Assembly (NCBI RefSeq): GCF_004011175.1
Contig: NZ_RQXX01000001.1
Location: 982,536-1,046,535, forward strand
Direction of reading: 5' to 3'
DNA: 64,000 nt
Origin: Mesobaculum littorinae
GTDB taxonomy: Bacteria > Pseudomonadota > Alphaproteobacteria > Rhodobacterales > Rhodobacteraceae
Numbering within the stretch: the stretch's first letter is position 1; each line of letters begins with the position of its first letter. The position numbers were made by a program, and so were the translations under genes. Of this stretch, positions 38,734 to 47,719 are shown piece after piece. A model generated the notes under the pieces. That model was not told the origin of the DNA and did not search any database. It worked only from the letters and a program-made list of their open reading frames with translations.

Positions 38734-41700
38734 ATGGCCCGCTTCTTTATCGAACGCCCCGTCTTTGCGTGGGTGATCTCGATCCTCATCATGGGGATCG
38801 GCGTGCTGTCGATCCTGACCCTGCCGATCGCGCAGTATCCGCAGATCGCGCCGCCGACGATCAGCGTGTCGGCCAGCTATCCCGGCGCCTCGGCCCAGAC
38901 GGTGGCCAACACGGTCACGCAGGTGGTCGAACAGCAGATGACCGGGCTCGACGGGCTGCGCTACATCTCGTCGAACTCGACCTCTGCCGGCACCGCCAGC
39001 ATCAGCCTGACCTTCGAGACGGGGACCGACCCCGACATCGCGCAGGTGCAGGTGCAGAACAAGCTGAGCCAGGCGACCCCGCTTTTGCCCGAGCCGGTGC
39101 AGCGGCAGGGGGTGAGCGTCCAGAAATCCTCGGCCGGGTTCCTGATGGTGATCGGCCTGATCTCGACCGACGGGCGGCTGGATGAAACCGACCTCTCGGA
39201 CTACCTCAAGACCAACCTCGTCAATGATATCAGCCGGATCGAGGGCGTGGGCTCGGTCCAGGTCTTCGGCGGGCAATACGCGATGCGGATCTGGCTCGAT
39301 CCGTCGAAGCTGGCCGCCTACGAACTGACCCCCGCCGACGTCGTCAACGCCGTCAGCTCGGAGAACGCGCAGATCTCGGCCGGGGCCTTCGGCAACCGGC
39401 CCACCGACGAAGGCCAGATGCTGAACGCCACGATCACGGCGCAGTCGCTGCTGTCGACGCCCGAGGATTTCCGCCAGATCGTGCTGCGCGCCCAGAGCGA
39501 CGGCGCGCTGGTGCTTCTGGGCGATGTCGCGCGGGTCGAGATCGGCTCGGAAAGCTACAACTTCGAATCCCGCTTCAACGGCAGCCCGTCCTCGGGCATG
39601 GCGATCAGCCTCGCGGCGGGCGCCAACGCGCTGGACGTGTCCGAAGAGGTGCGCCACCGGATCGACGAGTTCGCCGAGTTCTTCCCGGAAGGGGTGGAAT
39701 ACGTCGTGCCCTACGACACCACGCCCTTCGTCGAGATCTCGATCGAAGAGGTGCTGCACACGCTGCTCGAGGCGATCGTGCTGGTGTTCCTCGTCATGTG
39801 GCTGTTCCTGCAGAACCTGCGCGCCACGCTGATCCCCACGCTGGCCGTTCCGGTCGTGCTTCTGGGGACCTTCGGGATCATCGCCGCGGCGGGCTTTACC
39901 ATCAACACGCTGACGATGCTGGCAATGGTGCTGGCGATCGGCCTGCTGGTCGACGACGCCATCGTCGTGGTCGAAAACGTCGAGCGGGTGATGGAGGAAG
40001 AAGGCCTCTCGCCCCGCGAAGCCACCCGCAAGAGCATGGGCCAGATCACCGGCGCGCTGATCGGCATCGCCATGGTGCTGTCGGCGGTGTTCGTGCCGAT
40101 GGCGTTCTTCGGCGGCTCGACCGGCGTCATCTACCAGCAGTTCGCGATCACCATCGTGTCGGCCATGGCGCTGTCGGTGGTCGTCGCGCTGACGCTGACG
40201 CCCGCGCTTTGCGCCACGCTGCTCAAGAACACCGGCCACGCGACCAAGCGCGGGCCCTTCGGCCTGTTCAACCGCGGCTTCGACAAGACGCTGAACGGCT
40301 ATAGCGGCTTCGTGGGCTGGATCATCCGGCACCGCATCCTGAGCGGCCTGGCCTATATCGGGATCGCCGTGGCGATGGTGCTGATGTTCATGCGCACGCC
40401 CACGGGGTTCCTGCCCGAAGAGGACCAGGGGATCATGTTCACCATGATCCAGCTGCCGACCGGCGCCACGTTGGAACGCACGCTTGACGTCATCGACCAG
40501 GCCGAGACCTACTACCAGACCGCCGAAAGCGAGAACGTGCAATCGGTGTTCTCGGTCGCGGGCTTCGGCTTTGCCGGCCAGGGACAGAACATGGGCCTGG
40601 TCTTCGTGCGCCTGAAGGACTGGGAGGAACGCCCCGATCCCGGTCAAAGCGCGCAGGCCATCGCGGGTCGCGCCTACGGCGCCTTCAGCCAGATCCGCGA
40701 CGGCATGGTGATCCCCATCGTGCCGCCCGCGGTGACCGAGCTGGGCAACGTCTCGGGCTTCGACTTCTACCTGCAGGCCCGCGGCGGGCAGACGCATGAA
40801 CAGCTTCTGCAGGCGCGCAACCAGCTGCTGGGGATGGTGTCGCAAAGCGACCTCGTCGCGTCGATCCGGCCCAACGGGCTTGAGGATGCGAGCCAGTTCA
40901 ACCTTCAGATCGACTGGCGCAAGGCCGGCGCGATGGGGGTGTCGGCCACCGATGTCAGCAACCTGCTGTCGATCGCCTGGGCGGGTCGTTACGTGAACGA
41001 CTTCATCGACCAGGGCCGGATCAAGCGGGTCTACGTGCAGGGCGACGCCAACTCGCGCTCGACCCCCACCGACATCGACAAGTGGCGGGTGCGCAACGAC
41101 AGCGGCGGCTTGGTGCCCTTCGCCAACTTCGCCGAAGGCGACTGGCAGTTGGGCGCGCAGGGCGTCTACCGCTACAACGGCGTGCCGGCGATGCAGCTTC
41201 AGGGCTCGCCCGCGCCCGGTGTCACGACCGGCGAGGCGATGGCCGAGGTCGAGCGTCTGGCGGCCCAGCTTCCGCCCAGCTTCTCGCTGGCCTGGACCGG
41301 CCTGTCGCTCGAGGAACGCGAGTCGGGCAACCAGGCCCCGCTGCTCTACGCGCTGTCGCTGGCGGCGGTGTTCCTGTCGCTCGCCGCGCTCTACGAAAGC
41401 TGGACGATCCCGTTCTCGGTCATGCTGGCCATGCCCATCGGGGTGCTGGGCGCGCTGCTGGGCGCCTTCCTCGGCGGGTTCGAGAACGGCGTGTTCTTCC
41501 AGGTGGGCCTGCTGACCGTGATCGGCCTGACCGGCAAGAACGCGATCCTGATCGTCGAGTTCGCGCGCGAACGGATGGAAAGCGGCGAGCCGCTGATGAT
41601 CGCCACCAAAGAAGCCGCGCGCCAGCGGTTCCGGCCGATCATCATGACCTCGATGGCGTTCTCGCTGGGGGTGCTGCCGCTGGTGCTGTCCTCGGGCGCG

Positions 41701-41880
41701 GGGTCGGGCGGGCGCAACGCCATCGGCGCGGGCGTTCTGGGCGGGACGCTTTCCGCCACCATCCTCGGTGTGCTCTTCGTGCCGCTGTTCTTCGTCCTCG
41801 TGATGAAGATCTTCGGTCGCGGCAAGACCGACACCTCGGACAATCCCAAGCCGGTCTCTGAGCGTCCCGCGGACGCCTGA
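38734..41880 (+). CDS. RND multidrug efflux transporter (AcrB/MexF type, HAE1)
   Basis: A 1048-residue inner-membrane proton/drug antiporter. Starts 'MARFFIERPVFAWVISILIM', has the HAE1 layout of twelve membrane helices with two large periplasmic loops, and the proton-relay motif 'AIGLLVDDAIVVVENVER' in TM4 (tandem Asp, about residues 405-410). The second half contains 'VGLLTVIGLTGKNAILIVEF' with the TM10 Lys. It exports hydrophobic or amphipathic compounds with the adaptor encoded just upstream. No TolC-like gene follows. Confidence 0.95.
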   Translation: MARFFIERPVFAWVISILIMGIGVLSILTLPIAQYPQIAPPTISVSASYPGASAQTVANTVTQVVEQQMTGLDGLRYISSNSTSAGTASISLTFETGTDPDIAQVQVQNKLSQATPLLPEPVQRQGVSVQKSSAGFLMVIGLISTDGRLDETDLSDYLKTNLVNDISRIEGVGSVQVFGGQYAMRIWLDPSKLAAYELTPADVVNAVSSENAQISAGAFGNRPTDEGQMLNATITAQSLLSTPEDFRQIVLRAQSDGALVLLGDVARVEIGSESYNFESRFNGSPSSGMAISLAAGANALDVSEEVRHRIDEFAEFFPEGVEYVVPYDTTPFVEISIEEVLHTLLEAIVLVFLVMWLFLQNLRATLIPTLAVPVVLLGTFGIIAAAGFTINTLTMLAMVLAIGLLVDDAIVVVENVERVMEEEGLSPREATRKSMGQITGALIGIAMVLSAVFVPMAFFGGSTGVIYQQFAITIVSAMALSVVVALTLTPALCATLLKNTGHATKRGPFGLFNRGFDKTLNGYSGFVGWIIRHRILSGLAYIGIAVAMVLMFMRTPTGFLPEEDQGIMFTMIQLPTGATLERTLDVIDQAETYYQTAESENVQSVFSVAGFGFAGQGQNMGLVFVRLKDWEERPDPGQSAQAIAGRAYGAFSQIRDGMVIPIVPPAVTELGNVSGFDFYLQARGGQTHEQLLQARNQLLGMVSQSDLVASIRPNGLEDASQFNLQIDWRKAGAMGVSATDVSNLLSIAWAGRYVNDFIDQGRIKRVYVQGDANSRSTPTDIDKWRVRNDSGGLVPFANFAEGDWQLGAQGVYRYNGVPAMQLQGSPAPGVTTGEAMAEVERLAAQLPPSFSLAWTGLSLEERESGNQAPLLYALSLAAVFLSLAALYESWTIPFSVMLAMPIGVLGALLGAFLGGFENGVFFQVGLLTVIGLTGKNAILIVEFARERMESGEPLMIATKEAARQRFRPIIMTSMAFSLGVLPLVLSSGAGSGGRNAIGAGVLGGTLSATILGVLFVPLFFVLVMKIFGRGKTDTSDNPKPVSERPADA

Positions 41881-41911
41881 GGCGCCCGACGGCACGAACC
41901 CTGTCATGCAA

Positions 41912-41936
41912 ACGGGCGCCTTCGGGCGCCCGTTTC
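41912..41936 (+). terminator. Terminator after the RND operon (UUCG tetraloop)
   Basis: Perfect 9-bp stem ACGGGCGCC/GGCGCCCGT closed by TTCG, followed by TTTCG. The exceptionally stable cUUCGg-type loop compensates for the short T-run. It lies 31 bp after the pump stop. Confidence 0.75.
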
Positions 41937-42063
41937 GCATTCCCCCCTCGGCCCCTTTTTCACGACGATGACCCTGCGGGAGGGCGGTTCTGTCATCGGG
42001 GTGATACATCCGCTTGGCACGTGGCGCGGGACACCGCAGTCCACGGCAAAGGATACCCTCCAC

Positions 42064-44229
42064 GTGACACTCAAGACCGCCCTTCTGACCACCGCCGCCA
42101 TGACGCTCGCGCTGCCCGCGGGGGCCGAAAGCTTCAACCGCATCGCCTCCTTCCCGGTCGCGCAGAACCTGCCCGAGGGGATCGAGCCCACGCAGCCGAC
42201 CTCGGCCGAGATCATCGATGTCAGCGGCGACGGCATGACGCTGATCTACACCGACAGCCCCGCCGGGCTGGTCGGCATGATCGACATCACCGACCCCGCG
42301 GCGCCGGCGCCGAAAGGCGCGCTCGACATGGGCGGCGAGCCCACCTCGGTCGCGGTGATGGACATGTCGGCCTTCGTGGGCGTGAACACCTCGAAAAGCT
42401 TCACCGACCCCTCGGGCCATCTGGCCCTCATCGACATGGCGACTGGGCAGGAAGACGACGGCGTGCGCTGCGATCTGGGCGGCCAGCCCGACAGCGTCGC
42501 CGTGGCCCCCGACGGCAGCGTCGTCGCCATCGCCATCGAGAACGAGCGTGACGAGGATCTGGGCGACGGCCGCGTCGGCCAGATGCCCGCGGGCTACCTG
42601 TCGATCGTCCCGCTGAAGGACGGCATGCCCGACTGCGACGGCCAGATCCGGGTCGACCTGACGGGCCTGGCCGAGGTCGGCGGCGACGACCCCGAGCCCG
42701 AGTTCGTCGACATCAACGACGCCGGCGAAATCGTCGTGTCGCTGCAGGAAAACAACCACATGGTCGTGGTGTCTTCGGAGGGCGAGATCCTGTCGGACTT
42801 CTCCGCGGGCGCGGTCGATCTAAACGGCATCGACACGACCGAGGACGACGCGCTGATCTTCGACGAAAGCCAGACCGGGCGCGTGCGCGAACCCGACGCG
42901 GTCAAGTGGATCGACGACGATCACTTCGCCACCGCGAACGAAGGCGACATGGACGGCGGCAGTCGCGGCTGGACGATCTTCCACAAGGACGGCACCGTGG
43001 TCTACGACAGCGGCACGTCCTTCGAGCACGCGATCATCGAGATCGGCCACTACCCCGAGGGCCGGTCCGAGAACAAGGGTGTCGAGCCCGAGTCGATCGA
43101 GACCGCGACCTTCGGCGACACGCCCATGGTCTTCGTCGGGTCCGAGCGTGCGTCGGTCGTGGGGGTCTACGACGTCACCGACCCCTCTGCGCCCGTGCTT
43201 TCGCAGCTTCTGCCATCGGGGATCGGGCCCGAAGGCTACGTGGCGATCCCCGAGCGCAACCTGCTGGTATCGGCGAACGAGAATGACCTGATCGAAGACG
43301 GCGGCGCCCGCGCGCATGTCATGCTGTTCGAATACCAGGATGCCGAACCGACCTACCCCATGCTCACCTCCGCCGGCGCGGATGAGCTGATTGGCTGGGG
43401 CGCGATCTCGGGCATGGTCGCGGACGAGGACGGCACGATCTACGCGGTCAACGACAGCTTCTACGCCGGGCAGCCGACGATCTTTGTCATCGACCCCGCG
43501 CAGACGCCCGCCCGCATCACCCGCGCGATCCGCGTTACCCGCGACGGCGCCCCCGCCGCGCATATGGATATGGAGGGCATCACGCTCGACGGCGACGGCG
43601 GCTTCTGGATCGCCAACGAGGGCCGCACCGACCGCGATATCCCGCACGCGCTCTACCACGTCTCGGCCGAGGGTGAGATTACCGAAGAGGTGACGATCCC
43701 CGAAGAGCTGGCGCAGCACGAGGTCCGCTTCGGCTTCGAAGGCGTCACCATGCTGGACGGGGCGCTGTGGATGGCGGTGCAGCGCGAATGGGGCGACGAC
43801 CCCGAGAACACGGTCAAGCTGGTGGCCTACACGCCCGAGACCGGCGAATGGGGCGCGGTGCGCTATGAAAAGGCCGCCGCCCAGACCGGCTGGGTGGGCC
43901 TGTCGGAAATCTCGGCTCAGGGCGACTGGGTCTATGTCGTCGAGCGCGACAACCAGCTGGGCGAGGCCGCGAAGGTCAAGAAGGTCTACCGCATCGCGGC
44001 CGCCGACATGCAGGCGGCGCCTCTGGGGTCGGACCTGCCGGTCGTGGTCAAGGAAGAGGTCCGCGACCTGATCCCCGACCTGACCGCAACGGGCGGCTAC
44101 GTGCTGGACAAGGTCGAGGGGCTGGCCGTGATGTCGGACGGCGAAATCTGGGTGGCGACCGACAACGACGGCGTCGACGATCACTCGGGCGAGACGATGT
44201 TCTTCTCGATCGGGCGCGCCGACGACTGA
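42064..44229 (+). CDS. Exported phytase-like / esterase-like protein
   Basis: A 721-residue secreted protein. GTG start at 42064 begins a Sec signal peptide 'TLKTALLTTAAMTLALPAGA'. The N-terminal half (to about residue 430) looks like a beta-propeller with repeated 'DGMTLIYTDSPAGLVGMIDI' and 'DPSAPVLSQLLP' blades. The C-terminal half has 'DMEGITLDGDGGFWIANEGR' and 'VRFGFEGVTML', the landmarks of the esterase-like activity of phytase domain (PF13449, from memory). Many acidic residues suggest Ca2+ binding and periplasmic or extracellular location. Enzymatic activity is unproven. Monocistronic. Confidence 0.82.
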   Translation: MTLKTALLTTAAMTLALPAGAESFNRIASFPVAQNLPEGIEPTQPTSAEIIDVSGDGMTLIYTDSPAGLVGMIDITDPAAPAPKGALDMGGEPTSVAVMDMSAFVGVNTSKSFTDPSGHLALIDMATGQEDDGVRCDLGGQPDSVAVAPDGSVVAIAIENERDEDLGDGRVGQMPAGYLSIVPLKDGMPDCDGQIRVDLTGLAEVGGDDPEPEFVDINDAGEIVVSLQENNHMVVVSSEGEILSDFSAGAVDLNGIDTTEDDALIFDESQTGRVREPDAVKWIDDDHFATANEGDMDGGSRGWTIFHKDGTVVYDSGTSFEHAIIEIGHYPEGRSENKGVEPESIETATFGDTPMVFVGSERASVVGVYDVTDPSAPVLSQLLPSGIGPEGYVAIPERNLLVSANENDLIEDGGARAHVMLFEYQDAEPTYPMLTSAGADELIGWGAISGMVADEDGTIYAVNDSFYAGQPTIFVIDPAQTPARITRAIRVTRDGAPAAHMDMEGITLDGDGGFWIANEGRTDRDIPHALYHVSAEGEITEEVTIPEELAQHEVRFGFEGVTMLDGALWMAVQREWGDDPENTVKLVAYTPETGEWGAVRYEKAAAQTGWVGLSEISAQGDWVYVVERDNQLGEAAKVKKVYRIAAADMQAAPLGSDLPVVVKEEVRDLIPDLTATGGYVLDKVEGLAVMSDGEIWVATDNDGVDDHSGETMFFSIGRADD

Positions 44230-44255
44230 CCGGCACAGGCCTGCACGCCGAAACG

Positions 44256-44286
44256 CGCCCCGCGGAGCACTCCGCGGGGCGTTTTT
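44256..44286 (+). terminator. Strong rho-independent terminator
   Basis: Perfect 11-bp stem (44256-44266/44271-44281, loop GCAC) followed by TTTTT at 44282-44286, 26 bp after the phytase-like gene stop. Confidence 0.92.
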
Positions 44287-44556
44287 CGTGGCCCCTCCCC
44301 GGCCGCAGCGCCGGGTCGGTGGCCTGCCGCGGCCATCCCCGGGGACACTGGCGGGCGTCGGACCGAACCGCGGCTGGACCGCCCCCCACCGGGGCCACGC
44401 GGCGCGGTTGCCGATCCCCTGCCGGTCGACCCCGCGAGGCCGGTTGCCCCATGGGCCGATCACCGGCGGCATTCCCCTTTGCCGCCCATGGGGTTAGGGT
44501 CGCCCGCATCAGGCCCCGGACCGCCCGCGCGGCCGGAGCACCGCAACGGGGGACGC
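44287..44556. promoter_or_regulatory. Leader region of the kynurenine operon with paired CCCATGGG dyads
   Basis: About 270 bp with no gene. Two copies of an 8-bp palindrome CCCATGGG occur at 44448-44455 and 44485-44492 (each flanked by an extra C or G), 37 bp apart, about 65-110 bp before the MarR gene. Their spacing of between three and four helical turns could suit two dimers of the local MarR regulator. Promoter boxes are not evident. Confidence 0.4.
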
Positions 44557-45108
44557 ATGACGGGACACTTGCCGCACACAGGCCGGCCCGATCCGGGACT
44601 GCGCCCAGGTGCCCCCGCGATCGCCCCGCGCATCTTTGCCCTGGCCGCGACGCTGCGCCGGTCGTTCAACGCCGAGGCCGCGCCACGCACCGGGCTCAGC
44701 CACGAAAAGGCGCGAATCCTCATTCTGATCGGAGATTTCCAGCCGGTGCAGATGGCCGACCTCGCCCAGCACACCTCGCTCGATCCCGGCCAGCTCAGCC
44801 GCGGTATCTCCGAGCTGGTCGCGGCCGGCCTCGCCCGGCGCGAGGCACGGGGACGGACGCGCGTGCTGTCGCTGACGGAGGCGGGCGCACCGGTCTATGC
44901 CGAGCTTGGCGCCTATACCGCCGCCCGCAACGCCGAGCTGTTGCAAGACCTCGACACCGCCGCTCAGGCCGGCCTTTGCCACGCGCTGGACCTGATCCTG
45001 TCGCGGGCCGACGCGATGCTGGACCGCGACCGCGACGGTCCCCAAGACGGACCCCGCGACGGACCCCGGGCCGAGACCGCCCGCCCCACGGGAGGGCACG
45101 GGGAATGA
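44557..45108 (+). CDS. MarR-family regulator of the kynurenine operon
   Basis: A 183-residue MarR regulator. The winged-helix domain covers residues 30-120 with 'MADLAQHTSLDPGQLSRGIS' and the wing 'GLARREARGRTRVLSLTEAG'. The C-terminus has an odd charged repeat (DRDRDGPQDGPRDGPR). ATG 44557 has GGGGGA upstream. Its last four bases overlap the next gene, so it is made together with the kynurenine-degrading enzymes and probably regulates them (KynR-like role inferred from context). Confidence 0.85.
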   Translation: MTGHLPHTGRPDPGLRPGAPAIAPRIFALAATLRRSFNAEAAPRTGLSHEKARILILIGDFQPVQMADLAQHTSLDPGQLSRGISELVAAGLARREARGRTRVLSLTEAGAPVYAELGAYTAARNAELLQDLDTAAQAGLCHALDLILSRADAMLDRDRDGPQDGPRDGPRAETARPTGGHGE

Positions 45109-45908
45109 CCGCCCGCGTCGCCCCCGGCATCGACTGGAACGATGCCTTCGACAACTCGGGCCACGTGCCCGGCGCCGAGGCGCTGCTGGCGGCGATGTCC
45201 GACGCCGCCGCGGCCTTTCGCGCCGCCCATCCACCGCAAGTTCTGGCCTATGGCCCGGGCCCGCGCCAGAAGCTTGACCTTTTCCACCCGGACGGCCCGG
45301 CGCACGGCCTCGTGACCTTCATCCACGGCGGCTACTGGCGGTCCTGCGACCGCGCCGATTTCTCGCACCTCGCGCAGGGCGCGCTGGCGCGGGGCTGGAT
45401 GGTTGCCCTGCCCTCCTACACCCTCGCGCCCGAGGCCGGGATCGGGCGGATCGGGCAGGAGATCGCCGCCGCCATCGCCTGCGCGGCCGAAAGGACCGGC
45501 GGCCCGATCCGCATCGCGGGCCACTCCGCGGGCGGCCATCTGGCCCTGCGCATGGCCTGTGCCGAAGGCCCGCTGGCCCGCGCCCTGCGTCCCCGGGTGG
45601 CGCGTATCCTCGGGATCAGCGGCATCTACGACCTGCGCCCGCTGCTGCTGACCGAGATGAACGACACACTTCAGCTGACACCCGACGGCGCGGTTGCCGA
45701 AAGCCCCGCGCTGACGCATGGCCTGCCCGTACCCGTCACGCTCTGGACCGGGGCGGCGGAACGGCCCGAGTTCCTGCGGCAGGCCCGGCTGATGGCCGAG
45801 GCCTGGCCGGACTGCACCGACCACTACGCGCCGGGCCAGCACCATTTCTCGGTGATCGACGGGCTCGCCGATCCCGACCACCCCCTGACCGAGGCACTTT
45901 TGACATGA
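45105..45908 (+). CDS. Alpha/beta hydrolase, probable kynurenine formamidase (arylformamidase)
   Basis: A 267-residue alpha/beta hydrolase. Oxyanion-hole motif HGGYWR at residues 74-79, nucleophile Ser141 in 'GHSAGGHLA', and a C-terminal 'GQHHFSVIDGL' carrying the catalytic His. The HGGYW form is typical of arylformamidases of the eukaryote-like/AFMID group and their bacterial relatives. It would hydrolyse N-formyl-kynurenine to kynurenine and formate. ATGA overlaps on both sides (MarR gene before, kynureninase after) make this role likely. Confidence 0.82.
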   Translation: MTARVAPGIDWNDAFDNSGHVPGAEALLAAMSDAAAAFRAAHPPQVLAYGPGPRQKLDLFHPDGPAHGLVTFIHGGYWRSCDRADFSHLAQGALARGWMVALPSYTLAPEAGIGRIGQEIAAAIACAAERTGGPIRIAGHSAGGHLALRMACAEGPLARALRPRVARILGISGIYDLRPLLLTEMNDTLQLTPDGAVAESPALTHGLPVPVTLWTGAAERPEFLRQARLMAEAWPDCTDHYAPGQHHFSVIDGLADPDHPLTEALLT

Positions 45909-47092
45909 CGTTTCCCCGCAAGGACCTCTTCGATCTGCCCGCGGGCGTGATCTATCTCGACGGCAATTCGCTGGGCCCCCTGCCCGCGACAGCCGCCGCG
46001 CGCGCGGCGCAGGTCGTCAGCCACGAATGGGGCCAGGGCCTGATCCGCGGGTGGAACGACCACGGCTGGATGGACCTGCCCGAACGGCTGGGCGACCGGA
46101 TCGCACCGATCATCGGCGCGCCCGCGGGGTCGGTCGTCGTGGGCGACACGCTGACGATCAAGGTCTACCAGGCCTTGTCCGCGGCCCTGTCCCTGCGCCC
46201 CGACCGCCGCGTGGTGCTGAGCGACAGCGGCAACTTCCCCGCCGACCTCTACATCGCCGAAGGCCTTCTGGGCCTGCTGGGCGAAACCTACGAGCTGCGC
46301 ATCGTCGCGCCCGAGGACGTGGCCGGCGCCATCACCGACGACATCGCCGCGGTGCTTCTGACCGAGGTCGATTATCGCACCGGCCGCCGCCACGACATGG
46401 CCGATCTGACAGCGCGCACCCACGCGGCAGGCGCGGTCTCGATCTGGGATCTCGCGCATAGCGCGGGTGCCGTGCCTCTGGACCTCGAGGGCTGCGGGGC
46501 CGAGTTCGCGGTGGGCTGCAGCTACAAGTTCCTGAACGGCGGACCGGGCGCGCCGGCCTTCATCTACGCCCGTCCCGACCTGGTCGAGGGCCTTCGCCCG
46601 ACGCTGGCGGGCTGGCTGGGCCACGCCGCGCCCTTCGCGTTCGAGCAGGGCTACCGCCCCGCGCCCTCCGTCTCGCGCCTGCGTGTCGGCACACCGCCGG
46701 TGGTGCAGATGAGCCTGCTGGAGGAGGCGCTGAAGATCTGGGAGGGCGTCGACATGACCGCCCTGCGCGCCCGCGCGATCGACCTGTCAGAGATCTTCAT
46801 CACCGAGGTCGCGGCCCGCTGCCCCGACCTCACCCTCGCCTCCCCGCGCGAAGCGGCGCGGCGCGGCTCGCAGGTGTCGTTTTCGCATCCTCAGGGCTAT
46901 GCAGCGATGCAGGCCCTGATCGACCGCGGCGTGATCGGAGACTTCCGCGCCCCCGACATCATGCGCTTTGGCATCACCCCGCTTTACCTCGACGAAGGCG
47001 ACATCCGTGCCGCGGTGGACGTGCTGGAAGAGGTGATGACCAATCGGCTCTGGGACGATCCGAAGTACCTCGAGCGGAAGGCGGTGACGTGA
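45905..47092 (+). CDS. kynU: Kynureninase
   Basis: A 395-residue PLP enzyme that cleaves kynurenine to anthranilate and alanine. Family landmarks: 'VIYLDGNSLGPLP' at residues 15-27, 'VGDTLTIKVYQAL' (phosphate-binding Thr), 'WDLAHSAGAVPLDL' with the PLP-pyridine Asp, and Schiff-base Lys208 in 'CSYKFLNGGPG'. Last gene of the MarR-formamidase-kynureninase operon; tryptophan 2,3-dioxygenase is not in the window. Immediately downstream the base composition drops sharply. Confidence 0.95.
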   Translation: MTFPRKDLFDLPAGVIYLDGNSLGPLPATAAARAAQVVSHEWGQGLIRGWNDHGWMDLPERLGDRIAPIIGAPAGSVVVGDTLTIKVYQALSAALSLRPDRRVVLSDSGNFPADLYIAEGLLGLLGETYELRIVAPEDVAGAITDDIAAVLLTEVDYRTGRRHDMADLTARTHAAGAVSIWDLAHSAGAVPLDLEGCGAEFAVGCSYKFLNGGPGAPAFIYARPDLVEGLRPTLAGWLGHAAPFAFEQGYRPAPSVSRLRVGTPPVVQMSLLEEALKIWEGVDMTALRARAIDLSEIFITEVAARCPDLTLASPREAARRGSQVSFSHPQGYAAMQALIDRGVIGDFRAPDIMRFGITPLYLDEGDIRAAVDVLEEVMTNRLWDDPKYLERKAVT

Positions 47093-47130
47093 TCTTTTGC
47101 ATTTAACTAGGTGTCATGATGAACTAAAAA

Positions 47131-47673
47131 CTACAGATACTGAGAAAATTGCATCCATGACGAACGCAAAAATTTACCTAGCGGAACTAAAAAATGGATA
47201 AAAATAGCAGGGAAGAATATTAGTAAAGCGAAACTCAACCCGCAAATCGCTCCGCTTTTCCACTTGAGAAAATCTTCTCTTTTAAGACGTTCACAGAAAA
47301 TCGGACGATCCGCATAACGCAAAAACTTCTTGAATATTGAGGCTTCAAGTTTAGCGCGCTCCCAGTCGTGCTTCAGCAATATAGAAACTCTCTTCGATAC
47401 CTTACCCGCACAGGTCTCCTCTAATATAGATCGATCCATGTCATCGGAGGGGTTCAGGTTCATACGAATTTCATCACGTAACAGCTGAGCTTTCGTTTCT
47501 TCTTTGTCCCGCATCGCAGAGGCAAGCCCTAGAGCAAGTTTCCGCATTTTATTACGCCACTTGCGGCGCTCGTCTATAACTGCGCTGGCATGTATATTTC
47601 TGACCGCCGCAAAATAAGTTATTACAGATCCAACAATTGCTCCGATTGCCGCATGCCATATCACATTGTACAC
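47131..47673 (-). CDS. AT-rich orphan membrane protein, unknown function
   Basis: A 180-residue protein I do not recognise. GTG start at 47673 gives an N-terminal membrane helix ('AIGAIVGSVITYFAAV', residues 9-24), a long basic, helical cytoplasmic-looking middle (residues 30-138) and a second hydrophobic segment ('AICGLSFALLIFFPAIFIHF', residues 142-161). Codon use is AT-rich, unlike every neighbour, and the drop in GC begins just after kynU and ends at the TRAP gene. This suggests recent acquisition. The layout recalls small phage or defence-island accessory membrane proteins, but no family can be named. Ribosome site weak. Confidence 0.65.
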   Translation of the reverse strand: MYNVIWHAAIGAIVGSVITYFAAVRNIHASAVIDERRKWRNKMRKLALGLASAMRDKEETKAQLLRDEIRMNLNPSDDMDRSILEETCAGKVSKRVSILLKHDWERAKLEASIFKKFLRYADRPIFCERLKREDFLKWKSGAICGLSFALLIFFPAIFIHFLVPLGKFLRSSWMQFSQYL

Positions 47674-47719
47674 TACTTTATTTCTTTCTTTTTTTGAAAT
47701 TCATTTAGCAAACACCACC

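Noticed and set aside
38524-42759. 1411-codon open frame on the minus strand
   Set aside because: Shadow of the RND transporter and phytase-like genes; translated sequence has no domain character.
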